This document shows, piece by piece, positions 51,957-59,207 of a DNA stretch of 64,000 nucleotides. Position numbers and translations under genes: made by a program. The stretch is from JBFONV01 sp040779335. Lineage in GTDB: Bacteria; Pseudomonadota; Gammaproteobacteria; Enterobacterales; Alteromonadaceae. The notes under the pieces are model-generated. The model did no database searches and was not told the origin of the DNA. It saw only the letters and a program-made list of their open reading frames with translations. The stretch is taken from positions 62,001 to 126,000 of the forward strand of contig JBFONV010000002.1 of the NCBI GenBank assembly GCA_040779335.1. The letters run 5' to 3'. Numbering within the stretch: the first letter of the stretch is position 1; each line of letters opens with the position of its first letter.

Positions 51957-54386
51957 ATGAAAGCTCAGATGAGAGTTCAGCCAAATAACGACATTGGCAA
52001 AAACATCTATTGGTTCCATGAGCTAACCATTGCCGATATCCCGAAAGTGGGCGGCAAAAATGCTAGCTTAGGGGAAATGCTCAGTAATATGGTAAAAGAA
52101 AATATTACTGTACCGATAGGCTTTGCCACCAGCGCTGATTTATTTAGATTGTTTTTGCGACAAAATGATATTGAACACGCAATAGATCAACACATGGCTG
52201 AGTTTAATGCTGGTCAACAAGATTTATCGACCACCGGACGCTGTATACGTCAACTGATCAAACAAGGTCAGTTTTCAGCCGAGCAAATTGATGACATCAG
52301 CTCTGCCTATCAGCAACTATGCGACCAAATAGGTCAAGATGATGCCAGTGTCGCCGTGCGAAGTTCAGCGACAGCTGAAGACTTGCCCGAAGCAAGCTTT
52401 GCTGGCCAACAAGAAAGTTATTTAAATATTACTGGCATTACCAACTTACTGACGTCATGCCGAGATTGCTTCGCCTCCTTATATACTGACAGAGCTATTA
52501 TTTACCGAAAAGAGCAAGGCTTTAGTCATCAACAAGTGGCGTTATCCGTAGGGGTGCAACAAATGATAAACGCTGAAGCTGCTGGCGTGATGTTTAGTCT
52601 TGATCCCGAAACAGGTTTTCCTGATGTGGTCGTCATTAACGGGGCTTGGGGACTAGGTGAGACGATTGTAAAAGGCAGTGTGACGCCAGACAGTTTTATG
52701 CTCTTTAAGCCTTTACTTGCAACGCAAGCTGATCAACAACGTTATCGTCCGATCATCGAAAAGCAATTAGGCAGTAAATTACAGAAAATGATATTTTCTG
52801 ACAATGTGCTTGAGCCAACGATTACGGTAAAGACCACTGTCGATGAACAGCAACACATAGTGTTAACTGACGATGAAGCGATAAAACTCGCACAATGGGC
52901 GATAAAAATTGAGCAACACTATAACAAACCGATGGATATGGAATGGGCAAAAGATAGCGTTAGTAAGCAGCTTTATATTGTTCAAGCTCGTCCAGAAACG
53001 GTCGAATCTCAAAAAAGTAGAGCAGTATTACTCAACTATAAACTCCTTGAAACTTCGACCGTACTCACGCAAGGTGCAAGCGTTGGCAGTGCGATTTCAA
53101 CAGGCGCGATATGTAAAATTGACAGTCCCAAGGATATCGATAAATTTCCAGAAGGAGCCATGCTGGTAACCGAACGCACCGATCCTGACTGGGTCCCCAT
53201 AATGAGCAAAGCTTCGGGGATTATAACCGATACAGGCGGACCAACCAGCCACGCAGCAATTGTCAGTCGAGAACTAAAAGTCGCGGCAATAGTTGGTTGT
53301 GAAAACGCCACTCAAGTACTTACCAATGGTCAAAAGGTCACGCTAAGTTGCGCCGAAGGTTCTACTGGCAAAGTGTATGATGGAGAACTCGCCTTTGAAG
53401 CGCAAGCTGTCAACTTAGCTGAAATTCCAGCAACAAAAACCAATATAATGATCAATGCAGCAATGCCAAGCGGTATCTTCCGTTGGTGGTCACTGCCAGT
53501 TGCAGGTATAGGCTTAACCCGCATCGAATTCATTATTTCCAGCCAAATTTGCGTACATCCAATGGCGCTAATACACCCCGAAAAAATCACCGATAACAAC
53601 ATTAAAGCGCAAGTTAATCAACTGACGAAAAACTATAAAACACCAAGCGACTACTTTGTTGAAAAGCTGGCAATAGGCATAGGTAAAATAGCCGCTTCTC
53701 AATATCCAAAACCCGTCATTATTAGAATGTCAGATTTTAAATCTAATGAATATAGGGGCTTGTTAGCCGGAGGTTTTTTTGAAATAGCAGAAGAAAACCC
53801 GATGCTAGGCTTACGAGGTGCATCGCGATATTACCACCCCCTTTACCGCGAAGCTTTCATGCTTGAGTGTCAGGCAACCTTGGCAGCCAGAGAGCAAATG
53901 GGTTTTAGCAACATCATTGTCATGATCCCATTTTGTCGTACCCCGACAGAAGCAGATAAGGTTTTGCAAGTGATGGCCGACGCAGGCTTAAAAAGAGCTG
54001 AAAATGGTTTAGATGTTTATGTGATGTGTGAAATACCATCCAATATTATTCTCGCCAGTGAATTTGCCAAACGCTTCGATGGTTTTTCAATCGGCAGTAA
54101 CGATCTGACTCAACTAGTGTTAGGCATAGATAGAGATTCAACCGAGCTCAAACCTTTATTTGATGCCAGAGATGACGCCGTAAAAGCGATGATAGCGCAA
54201 GTGATCACTGAAGCGCATCGTTACGGCTGTAAAGTAGGTATTTGCGGACAAGCCCCATCTGATCACCCTGAATTCGCAGAATTTTTAGTGGAATGTGGTA
54301 TTGATTCAATATCATTAAACCCTGATTCAGTCGCTAAGGCTAGCGTGCATATTGCCAGAGCGGAAGCAAATCTTAGCGCACGTTAG
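51957..54386 (+). CDS. ppsA: Phosphoenolpyruvate synthase
   Basis: The 809-residue enzyme converts pyruvate, ATP and water to phosphoenolpyruvate, AMP and phosphate. It has the N-terminal nucleotide-binding domain (KVGGKNASLGEML, AVRSSATAEDLPEASFAGQQ), the phosphohistidine domain with His432 in GGPTSHAAIVSRE, and the PEP/pyruvate-binding barrel ending in GSNDLTQLVLGIDRDS and CKVGICGQAPSDHPEF. Its length matches the family (about 790-810). The ribosome site GAAGGAGAG is strong. As the last gene of the acetate/pyruvate operon it would direct carbon to gluconeogenesis. Confidence 0.95.
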   Translation: MKAQMRVQPNNDIGKNIYWFHELTIADIPKVGGKNASLGEMLSNMVKENITVPIGFATSADLFRLFLRQNDIEHAIDQHMAEFNAGQQDLSTTGRCIRQLIKQGQFSAEQIDDISSAYQQLCDQIGQDDASVAVRSSATAEDLPEASFAGQQESYLNITGITNLLTSCRDCFASLYTDRAIIYRKEQGFSHQQVALSVGVQQMINAEAAGVMFSLDPETGFPDVVVINGAWGLGETIVKGSVTPDSFMLFKPLLATQADQQRYRPIIEKQLGSKLQKMIFSDNVLEPTITVKTTVDEQQHIVLTDDEAIKLAQWAIKIEQHYNKPMDMEWAKDSVSKQLYIVQARPETVESQKSRAVLLNYKLLETSTVLTQGASVGSAISTGAICKIDSPKDIDKFPEGAMLVTERTDPDWVPIMSKASGIITDTGGPTSHAAIVSRELKVAAIVGCENATQVLTNGQKVTLSCAEGSTGKVYDGELAFEAQAVNLAEIPATKTNIMINAAMPSGIFRWWSLPVAGIGLTRIEFIISSQICVHPMALIHPEKITDNNIKAQVNQLTKNYKTPSDYFVEKLAIGIGKIAASQYPKPVIIRMSDFKSNEYRGLLAGGFFEIAEENPMLGLRGASRYYHPLYREAFMLECQATLAAREQMGFSNIIVMIPFCRTPTEADKVLQVMADAGLKRAENGLDVYVMCEIPSNIILASEFAKRFDGFSIGSNDLTQLVLGIDRDSTELKPLFDARDDAVKAMIAQVITEAHRYGCKVGICGQAPSDHPEFAEFLVECGIDSISLNPDSVAKASVHIARAEANLSAR

Positions 54387-54435
54387 GCTGATAGGCTTGC
54401 ATTTTATTCACACGCTGCACTCGTTAAATTAATCA

Positions 54436-54465
54436 AGGTTAAGGCAATATTAACGGCCTTAACCT
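54436..54465. terminator. Inverted repeat, possible terminator between ppsA and the lipoprotein protease
   Basis: A perfect 10-base stem (AGGTTAAGGC at 54436-54445 with 54456-54465) and a 10-base loop lie 50 bases after ppsA. The plus-strand tail has no T-run; the minus-strand tail is TGATTAATTT. It may end both convergent transcripts. Confidence 0.45.
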
Positions 54466-54553
54466 CAGCCAATATCTAGGGTGATCAAAAACCGGCGCCA
54501 TAAAAGCTCGTGCTTGCTATGTTGCTCAATTGATCAGTTACGCAGTCGCTCAA

Positions 54554-55789
54554 TTAATTGGAATAGCCCTTGATGTGCTCTGTTTGTAAGCTTTTACAGG
54601 CAAAACTTTCTCGACAAATTTCGTATTTTTCTGGTGTTGCACTGATCGTTAACCATTGATCTTTTGAAATATTCTTAGCACTAATACCGTTCACTTGCGT
54701 AATGATATCGCCGACCTTGAAATCAGCTTTTTTCGCAGGTAAATCGGGCATCACATAGCGGACAATAAAATTTCCCGATAATAGCTTTCTTACTTCTAAA
54801 CCGAGCAAATTATATCTTGATTTAAATATTTGATTTTCATAGGGTTCTAAATATATATTGCTAGTCTGATAATCTACCGTGGTTCTAAATTGATTTAAAG
54901 CTGCGTTGCCAATCACCCAAAGTTCATCTTCATCGTCGTGTTTTATAATGTTGGTTTTAATGTTATTGAACTGAATGTCACCCAAATTAATTTGAGGTAA
55001 AGTGGCCCGTTGATGCTCAGCCTTGCCATTTAAACCAAAGTCTGCGGCCGTTACTTGTGCACTTGGCAACGTAATTTCATTGTTTTCTGGATAAGCGGAG
55101 CTGAGCTTAAAATAGTGACGACTGCCGGTATCAATAATAAATTCATGATCAATTTGATGGCCGTTACCAAAATCGATATGACCATCTATGCTAATTTTAC
55201 TCATAAAGGTGTCAAAGGGTAGCGTTTGGGTATTGCTTTTGGCAGCATGTGGCACGTTGGCTACAGTCACTTGATTAGCTTGTTTATCAAAGGTCCAAAC
55301 AAAATGGCGCAATAAGTCATGGCCGATAACGCCGTCATAAATTAATTCTTCTGAGCTGGCAAAATATGGCGTTTTGCTCATTTTGACAAAAGCCCCTTGA
55401 AAGTTTTTTACTTCTAATGCGCTAAATCTTAACGAAGTCATGTTGATTTGATGACCAAGCGAGTCTTGTTCATCACCCCAACCGCCTAAATTTAATTTAT
55501 AACCTTCCGCTAACTTTAACGCGACCACCTTTGGTGTATCGAATAAGAACGTAAATGATGCCCCCGTATCTATCATAAATTTAAAACCATCGACGCCATT
55601 GATGCTGCCATAAACAAACACTTTTTCGCCAATATAATCGGTGGCAATTGGAAATTGGTTCTCAGTAGTGTGCCATAGTGGTTCAATATCGTTATTAGCA
55701 TTCCTTAATTTAAGAATGTTAACGACATTACAGCCGCTCAGCAGTTGGATAAGTATTAAGAGAGTTAATGTTCGAAAAATGATGACCAC
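54554..55789 (-). CDS. Lipoprotein with two retropepsin-like domains and a PDZ domain
   Basis: The protein (411 residues from the chosen start) has a lipoprotein signal peptide with lipobox LLSGC. Two aspartyl-protease motifs are present, MIDTGASFTFLF and, in the second half, IIDTGSRHYFKL, each followed by a hydrophobic Ile/Val-Gly-like strand (YDGVIGHDLL; LWVIGNAAL). A C-terminal PDZ domain has MPDLPAKKADFKVGDIITQV. Two such domains in one chain would form an intramolecular active site, like a pepsin. I chose the GTG at 55789 because AAAGGGG lies 7 bases upstream; the longer TTG frame lacks a ribosome site. A response-regulator-like repeat lies upstream at 55888. Confidence 0.83.
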   Translation of the reverse strand: MVIIFRTLTLLILIQLLSGCNVVNILKLRNANNDIEPLWHTTENQFPIATDYIGEKVFVYGSINGVDGFKFMIDTGASFTFLFDTPKVVALKLAEGYKLNLGGWGDEQDSLGHQINMTSLRFSALEVKNFQGAFVKMSKTPYFASSEELIYDGVIGHDLLRHFVWTFDKQANQVTVANVPHAAKSNTQTLPFDTFMSKISIDGHIDFGNGHQIDHEFIIDTGSRHYFKLSSAYPENNEITLPSAQVTAADFGLNGKAEHQRATLPQINLGDIQFNNIKTNIIKHDDEDELWVIGNAALNQFRTTVDYQTSNIYLEPYENQIFKSRYNLLGLEVRKLLSGNFIVRYVMPDLPAKKADFKVGDIITQVNGISAKNISKDQWLTISATPEKYEICRESFACKSLQTEHIKGYSN

Positions 55790-55887
55790 TATAAAGCCCC
55801 TTTGCGTCAATAATGCTGTTATTTGACTTGAAAAAACCAATTAACACCAAGTTATAGAATGAATAGCGTCAAGATAAAGTAAACAGT

Positions 55888-55905
55888 GTGAAATGAATGT
55901 GAAAT
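55888..55905. promoter_or_regulatory. Tandem GTGAAAT repeat upstream of the lipoprotein protease
   Basis: Two copies of GTGAAAT (55888-55894 and 55899-55905) are spaced 11 bases apart, one helical turn, which is the typical arrangement for OmpR/PhoB-type regulators. The site lies about 100 bases upstream of the GTG start. The same repeat appears upstream of the DJ-1 gene and the ABC transporter genes of this cluster. Confidence 0.6.
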
Positions 55906-55934
55906 AGGTGACAAATTATTGATTCTGTAATGCA

Positions 55935-57206
55935 CTACCTAAAAGCAACGGAAATACTAGTCCCTTTATTGCTCACTACCGTTAGCTGCCAATGTTGATG
56001 TTCGCATAAGCGTTTGACAATAGATAAACCAAAGCCATAGCCAGTGCTTTGACTGCCTTTAATTGCCGGTTCTGTTACTTGTGCAGATATAGCTTGTTCA
56101 ATCCCTGAACCAGTATCCTCAATGGTTAATTCGTTATCAATAAAACTGACTTTTACCTCACCTGATTCGGTGTATTGAAAGGCATTACTCAATAGATTAT
56201 CTAATAGTACTTTCAACATACCTTGTTGAGCACATACCACAGCATTACAATTATCATGCACTTGTACGTCAACGCATTTTCCTTCAAGAATATGACGATG
56301 ATCGAGTATTGATTGCTCTATTAATGGCAATAATTTTACCTGAGTCTTTTGCGCCGAAGTATGCTCTTCTCGAGCCAAAACTAACAAAGTAGTCACGGTT
56401 TGCTCCATCTGCATGGCTGCTTCGCTAATACGGCTAATAATCTGCTTATCTTGTTCTTGAAAAATATTTTTTTCTTGACAGAGTTCCACCGCATTTTTAA
56501 CGATAGCTACCGGTGTTCTTAGTTCATGGCTAACGTCGCGGGTAAAACATTTTTCGCGTGCTAGCGCTTTACTGATCTGCTGCATTGAGTTTTCTAGTGT
56601 CCGAGCTAAAATACCAATTTCATTGTTGGGAAATTGATCAGCAAAGGTGTGAGGAATATTTTGCGGTGCTACGCCATCAACTAAGTCCGCTAATTGCTTG
56701 AGCGGTGTTGCAGTTTTTCGTCCTAATAGCCAAGCAATAATAAAGGCTATAAATGTTAACGCGGTGCCACTGATTAATAACAAGGTTAAAACGCTACCGC
56801 GAATTGGCCGTACCAATAGCCTTTCACTGACTTGTGCAACTAGATAGACATTGTTGTATTCAGGCAAAGGGTAAAGGTGATAATGACGTCCTTGAGCACC
56901 AAAAAACTCCTTACGCTGCGGTTCGTCTATAAACTGTTGTCTGATGTCATCAGGCAAACTACTTGTCGAAAAGTAAAGTGCCATATGTTCGCTACGCGCC
57001 TGAGACCACTGCCCCGTCTCTCGATAAGTTTCGACCAGATAGTTCGCTTCTTGTTTCACTTCTCGTTCGATAAAATCATCTTCTAAGCTATATAATAATA
57101 GAAAACAAAGCAGACCATATATTGCGGATAAAGCTAGTGTAAAAATACAAAACTGGGCGACGATGCGTCGGCTTAAACTATGAAACTTTTCGGATTTATT
57201 GTTCAT
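55935..57206 (-). CDS. Membrane sensor histidine kinase
   Basis: The 423-residue kinase has a membrane helix (about 17-40), a periplasmic sensor (about 42-135), a second helix (about 138-162), HAMP (about 163-215) and kinase core. The H-box is FTRDVSHELRTPVAIV (His227), and the ATP-binding part has LDNLLSNAFQYT, IEDTGSGI and GYGFGLSIVKRL. Its start overlaps the regulator stop by 11 bases, so the two are coupled. It presumably phosphorylates the regulator encoded at 57196-57897. The signal is unknown; envelope stress is suggested by the neighbours. Confidence 0.92.
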   Translation of the reverse strand: MNNKSEKFHSLSRRIVAQFCIFTLALSAIYGLLCFLLLYSLEDDFIEREVKQEANYLVETYRETGQWSQARSEHMALYFSTSSLPDDIRQQFIDEPQRKEFFGAQGRHYHLYPLPEYNNVYLVAQVSERLLVRPIRGSVLTLLLISGTALTFIAFIIAWLLGRKTATPLKQLADLVDGVAPQNIPHTFADQFPNNEIGILARTLENSMQQISKALAREKCFTRDVSHELRTPVAIVKNAVELCQEKNIFQEQDKQIISRISEAAMQMEQTVTTLLVLAREEHTSAQKTQVKLLPLIEQSILDHRHILEGKCVDVQVHDNCNAVVCAQQGMLKVLLDNLLSNAFQYTESGEVKVSFIDNELTIEDTGSGIEQAISAQVTEPAIKGSQSTGYGFGLSIVKRLCEHQHWQLTVVSNKGTSISVAFR

Positions 57207-57897
57207 TTTTTATATCCAGCGTAAAACCAACACCATGGACCGTTTTTAATATCGGCACATCAAATGGCTTATCTAATACATTACGCAACTGATAAATATG
57301 AGAGCGCATCGCATCTGATTCTGTCGGTTGATCTCCCCATATTTTTTGACTTAACACCGAACGACTCACCACTTGTGGATAAGCCTCAGCCAATACCGTC
57401 AAAATACGAAAGCTCATGGCATGCAAATCTAATAACTGGCCATTACGCGAAGCTTGCTTTCTATTTCTATCAAGGCTTAATGGTCCTATGGTTAATACAT
57501 TATCGGTTTGTAATAAGTGGCGTCGAGACAGTGCTATACAGCGCACTTCAAGCTCTTGCAATGAAAAGGGTTTAGTGAGGTAATCATCAGCACCTACACT
57601 AAAGCCAGTTACTTTATCTGTGATGCTGTCACGAGCAGTGAGCATCAAAATAGGAATATGGCGGTTAGCTTGCGCTCGCAATTGCTTACACACTTCAAGC
57701 CCGTCTATTACTGGTAAATTTAAGTCAAGAATAATGAGGTCGTAATAGTGCGCTAAAGCCAGATCAAGCCCTTCTCTCCCATTACTAGCAAAGTCAAACA
57801 CATGCCCTTTTTCTTCCATATAATCGGCAATGTTCTGCGCGATACTGAGTTGATCTTCAACCAGCAGTACGTTTAGCGATATCGTTTGATTTGTCAT
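57196..57897 (-). CDS. OmpR-family response regulator
   Basis: The 233-residue regulator has a receiver domain (about 8-120, phosphorylation site Asp58 in LIILDLNLPVIDG, with LMLTARD and GADDYLTKPFS) and a winged-helix DNA-binding domain (about 130-230; LDLHAMSFRILTVLAEAYP and RSHIYQLRNVLDKP). The GTGAAAT tandem repeats nearby have the 11-base spacing expected for such a regulator. AGGT lies 7 bases before the ATG. Just upstream, 57951-57985 holds an imperfect 17-base direct repeat. Confidence 0.93.
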   Translation of the reverse strand: MTNQTISLNVLLVEDQLSIAQNIADYMEEKGHVFDFASNGREGLDLALAHYYDLIILDLNLPVIDGLEVCKQLRAQANRHIPILMLTARDSITDKVTGFSVGADDYLTKPFSLQELEVRCIALSRRHLLQTDNVLTIGPLSLDRNRKQASRNGQLLDLHAMSFRILTVLAEAYPQVVSRSVLSQKIWGDQPTESDAMRSHIYQLRNVLDKPFDVPILKTVHGVGFTLDIKNEQ

Positions 57898-57979
57898 AGT
57901 AAATACCTACATAAGCACCTCGATAGTTTACGCTAAGATGCTTATTTCGTTGTTTCTTATTATCAAGAGTTTCTTATTA

Positions 57980-59104
57980 TTAAGATAAGGTTTTTAGCAT
58001 ATCTATTGCCGGTTTGTAATCTGGTTTTGTCGTCAGCAATTGCGCTAGAGTTGATTTTGCCGCGCTAATTCTACCCAGTTTATGCTGTGTCTTGGCAATT
58101 TGCATTGTTAACATTGGATTATTAATCGCTTCCTTAGCAACTAACATTAACGCCAGTGCATCTTCAAAGTGCTGATTTGTTTCAGCAAGCTTTAAATAAT
58201 AAAAACCATACATACCAACTAAGGCGATGTGATAATCATTTTGATTATTGGCCAAAAGATCTAACGCTGACTTATCACCGGCCAAAAATTTAGCCACAAC
58301 CGCCATGGTTTTATCCTCAAGCCCTAGTGCAGAGTTCACTGGTGTTATCCCCAAACTTTTCACCAGTTCAGTTGCAACAGCTACGGTAGATGTTGGGTTT
58401 TGTCCAGTGATCAGACGCTCATCGACGGCGACATGGCTTAACATGATGTCGGTTGACTCAAATTTAGCGCCACGTTCAATCAATTTATCTTCAAGCATAA
58501 AATCGAAATGTTGCAGCCACTTCTTACCAAATAACTTTTCTTCTTTATTCGTAAAACCGTTAACAGCTTTATTGGCAACAAGGTAACTGCCATTGTCTAG
58601 TTTAACGTCAATTAAAGCCGCAGGACCATGACACACGGCAGCAACCGTACCCTGTTGTTGATAAATGTCAGCAATAACAGTTTGCAGCGCTTTATCTTTA
58701 GGCAAATCAAACATCGCCCCTTTGCCGCCAACAACAAATATGGCATCGTAAGCTCGGCTATCAAGTTCAGCGGTTGCTAAACTATTGTTGAGTTTCGCCA
58801 TAATGGCAGTATCTGCGAGAACTTTAGCATTATACGGTTTACTTGGATCATAATTATCAGCTTCAGCTTTTCCGCCTTTTGGGCTCGCAATATCAATCGC
58901 CAAGCCATTTTCTTTAAATACCGAATAAGCTTTGGTGAACTCGTCAAATTCATAACCCGGCTTTTCTTCACCTTGTTGTTGGCCATAACTACTAACCACC
59001 ATAACAATTTTTTTTACTGCGGTATTGGCATTTACTTGTAACGACAATAGTAACAATGTCAGTAGCGCAATTATATTTATTGAAAGTTGCTTTAAATATT
59101 TCAT
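57980..59104 (-). CDS. Exported DJ-1/PfpI-family protein with TPR-like C-terminal part
   Basis: The 374-residue protein has a signal peptide (cleavage near VNANT), then a DJ-1/PfpI fold (about 30-245) with the nucleophile elbow AAVCHGPAAL (Cys158) and the partner glutamate in GYEFDE. A helical C-terminal extension (about 260-374) has TPR-like repeats (LMLVAKEAINNPMLTMQIAK, then LGRISAAKSTLAQLL). The family includes glyoxalases, chaperones and deglycase-like enzymes; the substrate is unknown. A periplasmic location is predicted. The ribosome site TAGGAGA is good. A triple GTGAAA(A/T) repeat lies upstream. Confidence 0.87.
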   Translation of the reverse strand: MKYLKQLSINIIALLTLLLLSLQVNANTAVKKIVMVVSSYGQQQGEEKPGYEFDEFTKAYSVFKENGLAIDIASPKGGKAEADNYDPSKPYNAKVLADTAIMAKLNNSLATAELDSRAYDAIFVVGGKGAMFDLPKDKALQTVIADIYQQQGTVAAVCHGPAALIDVKLDNGSYLVANKAVNGFTNKEEKLFGKKWLQHFDFMLEDKLIERGAKFESTDIMLSHVAVDERLITGQNPTSTVAVATELVKSLGITPVNSALGLEDKTMAVVAKFLAGDKSALDLLANNQNDYHIALVGMYGFYYLKLAETNQHFEDALALMLVAKEAINNPMLTMQIAKTQHKLGRISAAKSTLAQLLTTKPDYKPAIDMLKTLS

Positions 59105-59146
59105 CTTTATTTCTCCTAATTGTTACCAGTAGCATGACAAACAGGT

Positions 59147-59182
59147 TGTGAAAATATTGTGAAATGCATAGAAAATGTGAAA
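59147..59182. promoter_or_regulatory. GTGAAAT-type repeats upstream of the DJ-1 gene
   Basis: Copies are GTGAAAA (59147-59153), GTGAAAT (59158-59164, 11 bases on) and GTGAAAT (59176-59182). They lie 43-78 bases upstream of the ATG at 59104. They match the sites at 55888 and 62422, so the same regulator is likely. Confidence 0.6.
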
Positions 59183-59207
59183 TTATTTTGTCAGCGCTTT
59201 ACCCCTG

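Noticed and set aside
57897..57945. Terminator between the DJ-1 and response regulator genes
   Set aside because: An 8-base stem with a long loop is present near 57912-57940, but there is no T-run, and read-through to the regulator is just as likely.
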